DNA from: Chelonoidis abingdonii
Lineage: Eukaryota > Chordata > Testudines > Testudinidae
NCBI RefSeq assembly: GCF_003597395.2
Contig: NC_133778.1
Coordinates: forward strand, 22,113,450-22,177,449
Direction of reading: 5' to 3'
DNA: 64,000 nt
Position numbers and translations under genes: made by a program. The notes under the pieces are model-generated. The model did no database searches. It had not been told where the DNA came from and saw only the letters and a program-made list of their open reading frames with translations. Positions 27,302 through 40,680 of this stretch are shown piece after piece (within the stretch, counting starts at the first letter, position 1; every line of letters starts with the position of its first letter).

Positions 27302-28925
27302 TCAGCGTCTTTTGTAAATGTAGGTGGAGCTCAGAAATGAATACCATACGAAGGCTTGGCTGTGGTGGGTTGGTCAATAACATTAGTTCACCATGTGCCC
27401 AATTCACCTTAGGTGCTAGTTGCACAGAAGCCTGGTGTTAATTCAGATACACAAATAATGAAGTGAGGGTGCATGAGAGAACTAAACACTGCACATTCAA
27501 GAACAGACAAACCTGTTCTCTGTTTGGTGTTTCCATTAGGCTAGGACAGAGAGTAACCTTTCTGCCTCTCCCTGTGCCCCACCCCCTCTTGTTACATATT
27601 TGTTATATAGCTGTTGTTGGGTCATTTGCATGTTATGAGAATGGAGGCAGAGAGAGATTGTAGAAGTTAAAACTTATTATGAAGTCTGGGTTATTCTGGT
27701 AATCTGCATTTTCTCCAAGCCTGTCTATCCCAATCCTGCAAGAGCAAGTGGCCTGGCCAGAACGCAGATGGTAAATGAAGGGCTTTGGTAGACACTGAAG
27801 ATTAGATGTTGAATGAAAATGAGGCGTCTCAAGCTAGTCCCATGTACTGAAGTGGCTAAGTGGGCGGTGATTAAAAGAAATAAGAAATTACAGTAATTAT
27901 AGATGAAAAGATATGTTACCACTTTAAAAGCACCTCCTGTGTTCTGGAATCGTTTTATTATTTCCAAAGAGTTGGTTTGTAATTATGAAGAGAAAGCAGC
28001 TGGGTATCCTCTGGATGTGCCACGGCAGCACTGGCTCCTCTAGACAGAGAGTGGTTCTGTGGCTTGACGTGTTGGCCTCCCAATAGTAGAGTCATGGGTT
28101 CAGATCCTGCTTCAGTGTTTGGTGATGCCTAAACCTGCCTGACTGTGACTGTAATTATGACATGACTGACCTTTATGGTTCAGAAGTATTGCAGGGCTTA
28201 ACGTGGAGCACTAACAGAGCAGTGTGTGAAAATGGCCTAGTGCAATCTTTAGTTGGCTGTCATGAGGGCCAGAAGCTTTTTGACTTTTATGATCATCAAA
28301 TTGAATCAGGTTTTAAATTAAAAAAATAGACTGAAGAAGAAAACCACCAAAACTCTGAAATGGTTCCACTGAAAAACAGCAACATGGTACCTGCTATCCT
28401 GTGATGGTGAGTTAAAATCACAATTGAAATAAAGCAGTTCTGTCTATGCTTTTTCACAACCGCCTCCTCCCCCTCCTCCATTACAATGGTTGTTTGTCGA
28501 AGTTCTCCAACAAAGAGTTTGTAGCCCCCTGGAATGGAAAGGCCAAGGATTGAATGGGCCTTGGAAGATGGCCTACCATTTCCTCCTTAAAGGAGGCTTA
28601 CCAGTGTTAAGGTTGTAGTGTGTTGGTGGGGAAGCATGTTAAGCTTGGCCTCTTGCTCTCTGCACTGTACCCATACTGCGAATGAATTGAGGAATTTGGT
28701 ATCAAGAGCTGGCATTCAATTCCAGTGTCATTCATAAGTCCTAAATGCACTGCAGGCTGTTTGTGAGAATGCTTTTGTTGACAACCAAACAAAAATAAAG
28801 TGGGGGGAAAGAAGAGGGAACCCTCTCGCTCTTCCACCTAAAAACATTTGATATAAATCAATTCATCTTTTTTCATTTTTATGGAAAGTCCTTTTTCATG
28901 TTATTGTCGGCATCAGCTCTTAGCC

Positions 28926-29143
28926 CAATGGTTCTCAAACTTTTGTACTGGTGACCCCTTTCACATGGAAAGCCTCTGAGTGTGACCCCACCTTATAAAT
29001 TGAAAACACTTTTTATAAATTTAACACCATTATAAACGCTGGAGGCAAAGCAGAGTTTGGGGTGGAGGCTGACAGCTCATGACTCCCCATATAAGAACCT
29101 TGTAACCCCCTGAGGGGTCCCAACTCCCAGTTTGAGAACCCTG
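28926..29143. mobile_element. hAT-type MITE, 218 bp
   Basis: Ends CAATGGTTCTCAAAC and GTTTGAGAACCCTG are inverted; interior TTGTACTGGTGACCCCTTTC and CCCCTGAGGGGTCCCAACTC are typical of a very common reptile hAT MITE. Flanks TCTTAGCC and TCTTAGAG agree at 6 of 8 bases. Confidence 0.88.
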
Positions 29144-30518
29144 TCTTAGAGTATCCAAGATGGATTCAGGTAGATGATACGGAGAGATGTGTTTTGGTTT
29201 GCTCATCCGCTGCATCCAGGCATCTTCCGAATGAAGCTGTAATACTTTGACACACACAGTAATCATTTATAGCAGGAGAAAGGACCATAGAAAATGGACA
29301 GTTTGCTGCACTCAGTTAGGGGATCATGTTGATCTGTGATTGTTTTTGGTGTTTGGTGACTTTTTAGGTCATAAGAAATGAGGGACAGAGACTACAGTTG
29401 GTCAGGAGTTTTTTGACCAACTGTTCTTTCACCAGAAAATACTGATTTGTTGAAACTGAAAATTTTTGCGGAAACTTATCTGTTTTGATGAAACTTTCCT
29501 CAGGTCCAGGATTGAGAGAGAGGCTCCACGCCCCAGAATTGCCAGTAACGCAGTGCTTAGGGCACTCATCTGGGATGACCCAGGTTCAGGTTTGATTTGA
29601 AGCAAGGACTCCACTGTGGTGGCAATAGTAATAATAACATTTTTTAAAAAAAGTCTTGATTTCATCCCATTCCAGAACAAAAACAAAAGTCAAATGCATT
29701 TTTCGTGCAACTGAATCATTGTTTTCTGACCACCCTTAACAAAGACTTTCCTGGAGTGCTATGTGAGCTGCTTTCCAAGGTCTGGCATTGCACCTCAGTG
29801 CCTCCTGGTTGCAGACACCTTGAATCTAGCCAAGTGGTGTAATAAAATTGGAAAGGTGTAGGCCAAAAAGTATTGCATTTTTATTTACAAGGGCTCTTTA
29901 GGGTAATGAGCTTTATAGCTGATATTCATACCTGGTTCTTTAAATAGTTAGCCAATATGATATGGGGACAAAGGACACAGTTACAAGGCAATATGAAAAG
30001 GACAAACACATGTAGGGTAAGACTGTGTGGGGAACATGTGGAGATCAGACAGTGCAAATGGAGGATACCTCTTACCTATAAAAAACATGAGGCTGTATGA
30101 TATGGCAGTGCGAGGGTGTCCAGCTTCATTACTCACATGTTGTGCTTTCTGTATATTGCCTTCTTTTTCTCATAAATTGCCATGGGGATGCTCTTTGTCT
30201 GAGGATAATGCCATGCCACCATTTCAGCATTCTCACATTGATTTCACTGCCTGGGTTGGCCCTGCATTGCCCCTACTGGCCACGGCTTGAGATGTGACAT
30301 TGGGCGGGGAGGAAGGACTCTGAGGTAGGACCGAGCATTCTCTTTCTCAGGTGCTTAACTGGTTGGTCGTTACTCACATATTCAGCGTCTAATGTATCAC
30401 CGTATGTGGGGATGGCAAGGAATTTCCCGCCGGTCAGATTGGCAGTGACTTTTTTCACCTTCTTCTGCAGCATGTGGGTGCAGGTCACTTGCCAGGATTA
30501 TCTGTGTATATCTCACTA

Positions 30519-30814
30519 AGGGCTTGTCTACATTACCGGTTGGATCGACTGTCAGCGATCAATTTGGCGGGGGTCGATTTACCGCATCTAGTCTAGACAC
30601 GATAAATCGACTGCCAAGTGCTCTCCCGTCGCCTCCGATACTCCACCTGTGCGAGAAGCGCAGGCGGAGTCAACAGGGGAGTGTCAGCCATTGACTTACC
30701 GCAGTGAAGACACCACAGTAAGTAGATCTAAGTATGTCGACTTCAGCTACGTTATTCGCGTAGCTGAATTTGCATATCTTAGATTGATCCCCCGTCCTAG
30801 TGTAGACCAGGCCT
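30519..30814. mobile_element. Harbinger-like MITE, about 296 bp
   Basis: Ends AGGGCTTGTCTACATTA and TAGTGTAGACCAGGCCT are inverted copies, flanked by CTA and TAA (or TAA and TTA if the ends are moved by one base). The interior holds GATCGACTGTCAGCGATCAA and CTACGTTATTCGCGTAGCTG palindromes. Same family as the element at 60694-61147 (shared GGGCTGGTTTACACTA / AGTATAGACAAGCCC ends). Confidence 0.8.
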
Positions 30815-30974
30815 TAATCATTTTCCTGCCATTGCACGGGCCTCAGGACTGGTGATCCTTGGTGCCTCCTATTCTCTGCCTGTGGCATATAGTACTCTAA
30901 CCTCCTGTGCATTGTAATACTTTGCTCTAATTTCAGTTGGGTTTAGTGGACAGGTGCTGGGTGGTGCTGATGGC

Positions 30975-31037
30975 TTGTGATACACGGGAGGTCAGACTAG
31001 ATGATCTGGCAGTCCCTTCTGGGTCTATGACTCTGTG
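30975..31037 (+). mobile_element. CR1 LINE, 3' tip fragment
   Basis: GGAGGTCAGACTAGATGATC followed by CAGTCCCTTCTGGGTCTATGA is the CR1 3' terminal phrase. Confidence 0.85.
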
Positions 31038-32600
31038 AGAGCAACAGGGCAGACAATATGGGTAGTATTGTTACAAAGTGAGTCTGAGACTAGAGTGTAG
31101 TGGGAATTGGGTAATCCACATTTTTTCCATGCAATGTGATTGTTAATGGTGACTTTTTTTTTTTATTAAGGCAGCTAAAGTGACTAGAATCTGGTTTGTT
31201 TATGGGGGACATGTAACTATACAGCATAAAATGATGGAAAAAGGAAATTGATAATAAGGGGAGAAATACACCCAAGGAAATGAGTCAGATGATATATTTG
31301 TATTCTTGTAATACCAGCTAGCATTGCAAAGGTTAACAGCCAGGCAGCATTTTCATGTTAAACTTTACTTGTAAAGGGGTTTATAGCTTAGCACTTAAAC
31401 CAGGTCTGGGTGGAAACTTGGCAAGTAAAGTTCAGCCCAGGAAAGTGAATTTTATTTGTTACTAAATTTTCAAAAATACTTGGTTACCTTTAAGTTTTTG
31501 GTGTTCTTAGAGCTGAATTCAGCCCTCTTGAAACTGAGGTAAATTACTCCATAGACTAGATCCATAGATTAGGTCACTGAAAAAAATGAAATAACTAAGT
31601 GTCTGTGCAATATGCTACAATTACTGTAAAAATGTTGTGGTTTTATTTTAAAAAAATATATATATTTTTTGAGTGCAGTGGGTCGAAATTTTTTCATTGA
31701 AACATATTGATTTTCAACCACAATGAAAAATTTCACACACAATTCTCGCTTTGGTTAAAATGGAATTTTTTGAAACACTGGAAACCCAAAACATTTCAGT
31801 AAAATTATTTAGTTTTTGATAAAAGAATTGTTTGTTTGTTATTCAGAAAGTGATTTTTTTTTAACCTGAAAATCTTTCAGGTTTTGGTTTTTCATGGAAA
31901 GATGAAATAAAAATGCAAGACATTTCCCACAAAAATAAATGACGTTGTTCATGCAGCTCTAGTATTTAGTACTCCTAAGAGGTGCTGGACTGAGATCTCT
32001 AGAGTTTGAAATCCTGTGTGTATGCCCAGAACTTTTCAACACTATCTCACTGGTGTGACCACAACCCTGTTCATGAGGGATTAGCTCCAGGGGTGAAGGG
32101 ATTGTTGATTCTCCAAGAATCAATAATGTTATATGTTTGATTCAGAGAAGAACAGGCAAGATCCCCAATAATCTGTCTACCTGAATATTAACTATCTAAA
32201 GCTTCAAAGCCTTATATAAGATAAACAAAAAAATCTTTAAAGCATAGTGCAAACATTATTGATTACACAGGTTATAATATTATTGTGACATCCATGAGAT
32301 AAATCTTGGCTCATTGTTTGCGGAAAACATTCCTATGACGAGTCAGTAATTTCTCGGTATGTTATACTAGATCCCAAAACACTTTTAATTACATCATATA
32401 TATATGAATGCATCCAGACTGGCTATAGCTAAGTTTATTGAAAACTTAGTTACCCCTGAGCCAGTGTAAAACTATGGCCTGGTATGTCTACATGAATTCA
32501 TATAATGACTGGTCATATTATTTGTGTGTAGTACAAGACTTTCATTTGCAGCTAGAGTCCTTGTGGTGGGACGCTCTGTCCTTCATTTCTTAATAATTGC

Positions 32601-32626
32601 AAATTATTATTATTATTATTATTTTT
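32601..32626 (+). repeat. (ATT)n microsatellite
   Basis: Short run of ATT trinucleotides (AAATTATTATTATTATTATT) about 310 bp upstream of the next SATB2 exon. Confidence 0.9.
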
Positions 32627-32893
32627 AAAGGGTAGTTTTATAGGGAGGCTAATGTAAGCAGTGGGTGAAACTTTGAAACATCGGAAAAAAAATATTTTTG
32701 TGATTGTTCTTTTTGGTGGTGTATTTGCCTGTATGTCTTTCCTGGAATCCTAATGTTTCTGGAAGTAAAGCTTGTAGAGGTGAGAGTTAATAATTTCACT
32801 GTCTGATACATTAGCTGTAGCATTCACTGACTTTTATTTTATGTACTAAAAATACAGTCAGTTGTAATAATTATATTAACAATCCTGCTGTAA

Positions 32894-33457
<564 letters not shown>

Positions 33458-34017
33458 TAACTTTACAAGGTTGCATGGTTGTTGCGGGTCATGACAAGAA
33501 ACATACCAAGGAAATATCAGCTTTGCTTTTTCTAATCTCATCTTATTGTCATCACAGTTATAAATCCTTCAAAATTTTCAGGGTAGGTTAGATGGTCAGT
33601 CTTGGGTGCTATTAAAATAATTGCATGGTGCAGCTTATATTCTGTGTAAAGTAATATGAATTTCACTAGCAGGTGGGGAGTGTCAACCCTCACTGCTAGG
33701 ATACCACTTCATGATAAAATAATTCTGTGGGCCTGATTTTCTGCTGCTATATGCAGGGGTGCCCCCCAAAATTTTTCCCATGGTTCTCACCGTCAATCCT
33801 GGTGGAACCATCCCCTCTGCAGCTGCCTGCCCCACTGCCTGACCTAGTCTGTGCCATGTTCAGGCCTTGCTTTCCAGCCTGACCTGTCACCATCACTACC
33901 TGCCCTTAGGAGGAGGATATGTACGGAGGTTTTTGGGTGGGAGGGGAAGCCGATGCCAGAGTCAGCCCCTCAGCAGTGGTGAGGAGGAGCCCCTCCACTG
34001 AGCGAGTAGTGTTGCCA

Positions 34018-34385
34018 CATGGTGCATGGGGGTCGCAGTGACACTTGGGGTTGACCCCACAGCCCCTCACTGAGTGGTGCTGTGGCCTTCATGCATCAGG
34101 TTACGATGGCACTCGATCAGTTTTGACCCCGTGGCACCTCCATCACAACGGAGGGGATGTGGGGCCTAACTTGAACAGCATTGTAACCCTCACACACCAG
34201 ATCACAGTGCCACTCACTCAGTTTTGGCCCTGTGACCCGTCCATTGTGACACAGGGGTTGTGGGGCCTAACTTGAGCAGTGTTGGAACCCCCGTACACCA
34301 GGTCACAATGCCACTTACTCAGTTTTGGCCCTGTCACCCTTGTCATGACAGAGGGCCACAAGGCCTAACCTGAGTGGGCAGTGGG
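34018..34385 (+). repeat. GC-rich tandem repeat, period about 101 bp, roughly 3.5 copies
   Basis: The unit core CAGTTTTGRCCCYGTG starts at about 34118, 34219 and 34320, exactly 101 bp apart, with intervening GTGGGGCCTAACTTGA and CACCAGRTCACARTGCCACT also repeated. A more diverged copy precedes at 34018-34117 (GGTTGACCCCACAGCCCCTCAC, CATCAGGTTACGATGGCACT). I know no family for it. Confidence 0.88.
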
Positions 34386-34751
34386 GTAGCCAAGGTTGCT
34401 GCTCCTTGCCACTGCCCATGGTATGCACTGTGCATAGTGTGCGCACGACCGTGGGCACCAGTGGTGATATGACTACGTGTGACTGTATCTCTTGTTAATT
34501 CTGGGTGCAATGCTAGGTTAGTCAGCAACAGGAAGAATCCATGCCAGTGCAGGGGATCCCCTGGTGGTTTCATGCTAGCATAGCAGCTCCTATGCCTCAT
34601 CTCTGCTTGTAGCTGGTGTCGGGAGCATGGCTGGGTGAAAGCACACATCATTGGGATGATCCCACACCCTATTGACATCTGGCTCCCTTCATGCCATTTG
34701 CAGCATGCTCATTTTTACTGCAAATTTCAGACTGCTCCAGATGATACTGGG

Positions 34752-34765
34752 TGGGGGGGGGGGGG
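34752..34765 (+). repeat. G14 homopolymer-like run
   Basis: Run of about 14 G between CTGGGT and ACTGGATTGATT. Confidence 0.9.
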
Positions 34766-36689
34766 ACTGGATTGATTCCCATCCAGATGAGATTCAGGAC
34801 TCAGGGCTGAAAAGGCAAGCTTTGTGCCTCCCTATAAGCTGCCCCATGTGGTCTGTGTGTGTGTGTATGTGCGCATGTGCCTGCACATAGGCTATTTCAT
34901 GATATGCATGGTATTTATAGTAATCAGTGTGTGTATAGATTACAAATATTGACTAATTGCAAAGGAAGCGTATAAGTAAAATATTGCTCTAGGCAGGGAA
35001 CAAAGTGCTTGAGACCATGGCCTCGGGCCATATGTACAATGAAAGGGAACAGTCTTTCTCTGAGGGGCAATTCTTTAGTGCTGTTTCCTCCACAGCCAGC
35101 CAGTGTTTAGCATAATATCCCTGTATTTTGATTGTTCTCAGTTCCTGCCTTGCCAGTTAATTGTTTTTGTCCCTCCTAGAGCTTCCCTAGCTTCTTATCT
35201 ATCATCCCTCAAATCTGCCTCCCTTGTCTCTTCCATGAACTCTTCTTCATTGTTAAAACCTTCCACAGCTGCCCCTGCCTGACTGGCAGGAAGAGGGACG
35301 TTATACCCCCTACCCCCTTCTGCCATCAGCCTTCTTGTTGTGGGAGCTGGAGGAGTCTTTGGGCTGGGTCAGACCTCATTTCCTTGCTGTAGCATCTGCC
35401 ACTGATGCTGGTATTGTGGTGTTTGCGGGGGGCTCCAGAGCAGCAGAGGTGAGTGGGGGAGTCTGATGGAACTCTCAAAGCTGGCTTTGGAGAGCCATCT
35501 GCCATTTGCAGTAGATCATCTTTGATAGTATCACATTAATGGTCTCTTTCATTAATGCTCAAATAATGACAAGATGGTATCACGTGAGTGCAGAAAACCT
35601 TCTCACCTTTATGCTAGCACCTGGAATACCTGAATACATACATGTCCATGATGGGCCTCCATGTGCGTTTATTCCATGCCAATTGCCATTCCCATACAAA
35701 ACATGGATCTTCAACCTGTATTATTTTGTAACAAAACTGAAGGAGTGTAGTGATGAAAGGATTTCATGTTTAAAAATACAGCACAAACTTTATCCAAATA
35801 GCCCGTATGAAGCTCTAGTTCAGCTTTGCAACAAGACAAAAAGTGGACCAGCGTGTGTATTTGTATTCACCCCTCTGTCTCTTGGAGGTTTGTGCCACAC
35901 GCTGCATAGTGCCTTTGTCTGTTCTCCTGGAGTAATGATTTTCTTTGGCACAGCCATTTTGGAAATACCATGTTATGAGGGAACTAATTAAAGTATGGAG
36001 CACGTTTTTATTACTTCCCTTCTGCCAATAAATTCATAAGATGGCTACACCCAGCAAAACAGGCACTTTCAGTCAACGTGACTTTGAGTTCTGGGATTAG
36101 CCTTGAGGATATCAAATGAAAACTACATAGGAACGTCTGAGTATTTCCCTTTCAAAATGCTGCTTTTAATTTGGAAAAGCTTTTCATCGTTCTGGGACCA
36201 TAACCTGTGGTATATAAAGCTCAGTATAATTAAGGTAGATGGTATTGACAGAATGACATGTTTTGAACTTGAACAAGAGGTCAGCAGTAATACTGCCTTT
36301 GCTGATTCTACGACTGTCACTGAATGTGAGGCTGTGTTTTAGCAAGATGGTTGAAGCTGAATGAATACTCTGTAGTAAACCAAAACCTGGTTCCCAACAT
36401 GTAAAGACTCTTGGGGAGTTTTTTTAGATTAAATCGGCCATTTTGCTATATCATGAAAAGAGTGACCAGATTTTGACATTGTCAAAATCCTGAGCTATGC
36501 ATATGTGTCATCTGTGGAGCGCTGCAATGTCAGATATCCAGAACAGCATCAGAAGGGCCCATATCATCTATTAACATCTGTGGTGGAGATCCTACCACAG
36601 TTTCCTGTGGGATCATTTGAAATCTGGAGCAATTCACCTGCAGAACGTTTCTTCACTTTCTTATGGTGACCTGGGATAGGTCCAGTGGA

Positions 36690-36785
36690 TTTAAGACACT
36701 GGACTGGGAATTGGGAGACTTGGGTTGAAGACCCAGCTTGATTGCCAACCTGTTGTGTGACTTTGGGAAGTCACATCTGTTAGCA
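36690..36785 (+). mobile_element. MIR SINE fragment
   Basis: Contains ACACTGGACTGGGAATTGGG and GTTGTGTGACTTTGGGAAGT, the MIR core phrases (ctggattgggagt..., tgtgtgaccttgggcaagtcac). Confidence 0.8.
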
Positions 36786-38136
36786 TTTTCTAAAGCATCT
36801 AAGTAACTTAGGACCCCAAGTCTCATTGACTTCTGAGTTATTTTAGATTCTCTTAGTACATTTTTAGTTTTTTCCTTATTTTAAAAAAAAAAAAGCATAA
36901 CAACTAATATCTTGTGAGTGCAATATCTCCATGCATGTCTATCATTCAAACCAGATGCCACCCTTCAAATCTGACCATGCATCTCTGCATTCCAGTACGA
37001 AACAAAACAAAAAAAGTCTCAGCTAAAGCCACACCTTTGCTTGGGTTATGGAAAACATCTCCAAAATTATTGTAATTAGTGAAAAGAAAATACTTGCCTT
37101 TTAAATATCCAGCTAATGATAAAAGATATTAAATGTTGAGCACCTCAGAGGTACTGAATAGAATAACGTTATGACAATTCTCCTCTTATATATCACTTTG
37201 CATCTATATGAAAAACTAGCCTGATGGTAGGGTCAGTTTATTCTCAGAGTTACAACCTGGCCTACAGCTATTCGGTATGGTCACCATTTTGTTGCATGCA
37301 GGCCAATTGCTGGTTCCCATGTGCTTCCAAGCCAACCAAGTCTAGTCATTGTTTTTAGATCTGGAGTTCCACAGGGCACGGTCCCAGGCTTGGACCTCTT
37401 GTCTGGAACCATTCTTTGGGAGATGTGGTGTTAGCACCCAGATGCCCTTAACCCACCCTTCTCTTCCAACCCCCCACGCCCCAGTGTCTGAGACTCTTAA
37501 GTGGAGTTTGTTTTGTTGCCATGTGCTCCATGGGGATTCAGTCTCATGCATGCCCCACCTGCAGACTCTTGTGTAGAAAAAAACTGTTCCATGGGATCAT
37601 AACAGCAGATGAGAGACAATCAGAGTTGATGGCTCCAGATTACAGTCTTGATGGCTTCTCAGTAATACTCTTCCAAGGAGGCATCAACCACCTTTCCCTG
37701 GCAGGGCTCTGTCTGGAATGTTGTATGATATGCTGCCCTCGGGCAAGTTTCAGTTTGTTGTTAGCACATAGTATAAAATGGAGTTCGTAATTTAATGCAG
37801 ACATATCCTGCCCTGTCACACTTAGACGTGTGCTCAGCTCCTGTTGAAGTCTGTTTTCAGGTCACACTAGCATTTTGAGACTTTTTGTTTTAAATGTCTT
37901 TCTTCCTCAGATGAACTCACAAATGGATATTATACATTTGACATAAAGAAAAATTAAATTTCATGCTTGACTTAGTCACCCGGATGCTATCACGTGTTAC
38001 ACATCCATAACAACCATCCCAAAAGAGCAAGTCTTTAACATCTATAAAAAAACCGAATATAATTTCAGCCTGAGTGTCCGTTAGAGTACAGGACCTTAAC
38101 ATTAAGAAGCATTGCAATTAGTGCAACAGATCACTA

Positions 38137-38439
38137 GGGTATGCCTACATAGCCTATAGCAGTGAACCTCCCAGTCCAGCTCAACACACTCAGGTTCACA
38201 GAGCTCATGCTACGGCCCTGAAAATAGCTGTGAAGATGTCGCAGCTTTAGCGCTGGCACTGGGGGATGGGGCAGGGTGGACTGGGCTTCGGAGCCTGAGC
38301 TCCAGCCCAAGCCACAACTTAAAAGCGCTGTTTGTGCAGCTTTTTTTAGCATGGTAGCGTGAACCCTGCAAGCCTAAGTCTGTTGACCTGGGCTCACAGG
38401 TTGTGATCACAGGCTTCCTCAGTCTGTGTAGACATACCC
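38137..38439. mobile_element. Short DNA element, GGGTATGTCTACAC family
   Basis: Inverted ends GGGTATGCCTACATAG and CTGTGTAGACATACCC, bounded by TA on each side (38135-38136, 38440-38441). The interior has the same GGAGCCTGAGCTCCAGCCCAAG palindrome as the copies at 39-311 and 45766-46038. Confidence 0.82.
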
Positions 38440-40087
38440 TATCTTAACAGGAGTATCTTGCCACATTTTGATACCTCTCTGTCCTTTGCTTTTATTTCTA
38501 AATCAAAACTTCTTAGCTCTGTCCTTTTTATTTTCCCATTGGCCAGAAACCAGTGGCTCGAGTAATACTCAGCCACCAGGTGAAAAGGAAGGAGAGGGGT
38601 TCAGATATGAGCAGACTCACTGGTGGTGCACAAGACAGATCCGTGAACATTCTCAAAGGCTCAAAAAACATCACAAAAAGAAAATAAGACAGAGGCTGGG
38701 TCCTCATCTCCTGTCACCCTGGCCCCCACTGCACCTCCCAAGGCTTGTGTGCTAAGGCAGAGCAGATGGCAGACCTAGTCCACTGGCATGTCAAACAGTG
38801 AAGTGTTCAGATTTGTTACATTTTACAAGGACCCTTGACCTTAAAAACTAAAGGTTTGTTGTAGCAATTTTTCTGTGTGCATTAAAATCCTTGTACCAAC
38901 TAGCTAATAACTGTATTAATCACCAAATCATGGCCCAGTGTGTAATCTTTCTACATGGTGGTTATGTGCTGTACATTAACCTAAAATTAAGGATAGCTTC
39001 ATTAAATATGTACTGTGAAGCTTGTTTAATAGATAAACCATTCTCCAATTTATTTTAAAGTCCAATGACCTACATACTCAGATGCTGAAAAACCCCTCTT
39101 ACTAACATTATTTCTCCCCTGAGACTTCCATCTGAGCAAATCTGTTAAATGAAGTAGAGGAAGCTTTGATCCAAACTAGGCTAAATCCATTGGAACAAAT
39201 GCCTGACACGTATGTGTGTATGGGAGGGTGAAGGTCAGAAAAGGAAGTCAGAGGTAAAGTCACGTGATTCAAGTAACTTCTGAGGCTTCTCCTAAAATCT
39301 TAAAGTTTGTAGCTTGTTTGAGACAGCAATATTTGCTTAAGCCTCTGGCTATGTTATAATCTGTATACCAGGCAGAACACTCCTCTGCAACCCGCACCAC
39401 AGATCTTTATTGCAAATTCTGCATTTGTCTGAGCGTCCAGAACACCCACTGAGGTCGGTGAAAGTTTTGCATGTGACGACGTGCAGAATAGCAATAGTTA
39501 TCCATACTGTGGATAAGAAATCTGCAGTGAGTATTTAGCCACGGCAATTTGTTCATTCTACGTTGCTCATGGGGGGAATAATTTTTAATTGGATTGAAAG
39601 ATCTGAAATTAGTGTATTTAGCAAGTTTATTCTGAAACAACATGCATCAGATACCCTCAGAAAGTGTAATGTGCTCTGATTTCTGGTTAATTCCTTGGGC
39701 TAATTGTGTATTCTTTTGTTTTATCTTTATTGAATCTGAGTAGTAGTTTGAACACACCTTATTATATCATTCTGAGGCTCATTATCAAATACGCACTAGA
39801 ACCAGGATGGTGTTCTGAGACCCACAGGGAGAAAATAATGATTATTACTAGTTTTAATTATAGTCTGGAATTCCAGCAAGTCGGGAGTTCCTGCATAAGT
39901 TTCAAAATGCTTAATTTGGTTGTGCACAAAACCGTGTTTTTCAAAGTCCTTTTTACCTCAGAACCAGTTAGGTGTGATGGGAGCTCTGGGTGAACATTGG
40001 GAAGAGATTCCCCCTCGCCCCCTCCCTGAAGAATGTATACAGTCGTAGTCTCCTCTGAGAATGCTGCTGGTATTGTAGTTCATAACT

Positions 40088-40205
40088 AGGGCCCTACCAG
40101 ATTCATGGCCATGAAAAATGCGTCATGGACCATGACATCTGGTCTCCCCCTGTGAAATTTGGTCTTTTGTGTGCTTTTACCCTATACTACACAGATTTCA
40201 GAGAA
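40088..40205. mobile_element. hAT-like element fragment
   Basis: GGGCCCTACCAGATTCATGG, GACATCTGGTCTCCCCCTGTG and TTTTGTGTGCTTTTACCCTA follow the 5' end of a known reptile hAT-like family in order. The other end is missing. Confidence 0.7.
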
Positions 40206-40469
40206 ATTCATTTTAGCAAAGGACTGTGGGTACATAATATGACTTTGTTTTAGGTTGCAGACATTGGGGTCTATATGCAATAAGTCTCATTAGCATGGAT
40301 GGAAGTTTCAGGCATGCACAGAGATGAGAAACCACAATGGGCCCCTATACTTCTGCACTTAGCTACCTTCCCCCCGCCCCCTGCCTCCTGTCCCCTCAGC
40401 AAAATATCTACATGCCCAAGGGGCAACACAGGATAAGTGGAGGGAGGATCTAGGTTGTGGAGAAAAGGT

Positions 40470-40680
40470 ATTCTTGCTGTTAAGTCACTGGACTGTGATT
40501 CAGGAGACATGAGTTCAGTTCCTGGCTGTACTGTAGACATCCTGGGTAGGTCACTTAGTCTCTCTGTGACTCAAGTTTTCCATCTGTAAAATGGGGATAA
40601 TAGGACTGCTCTACCTCACCAGGTGGGTGTGAAGTACAGGTTGTTAATTGCTTGGATACTACAGAAATGGGGCCCCTCTA
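40470..40680 (+). mobile_element. MIR SINE
   Basis: Near-complete MIR in order: TGGACTGTGATTCAGGAGAC, GTCACTTAGTCTCTCTGTGAC, CCATCTGTAAAATGGGGATAA, TACCTCACCAGGTGGGTGTG, and the 3' end near TTGCTTGGATACTACAG. Confidence 0.88.

Noticed and set aside
29555..29600. A tRNA-like or SINE head (GTGCTTAGGGCACTCATCTG, CCCAGGTTCAGGTTTGA)
   Set aside because: It resembles a tRNA-derived SINE start with A- and B-box-like phrases, but it is too short and isolated to assign and cannot fold as a tRNA.
35539..35991. A 150-residue + strand open frame in the 18.9-kb intron
   Set aside because: It has no domain or composition I recognise, no splice-site or promoter context, and it is a plausible chance length in this much sequence. 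It would need RNA or cross-species protein conservation to be taken up.
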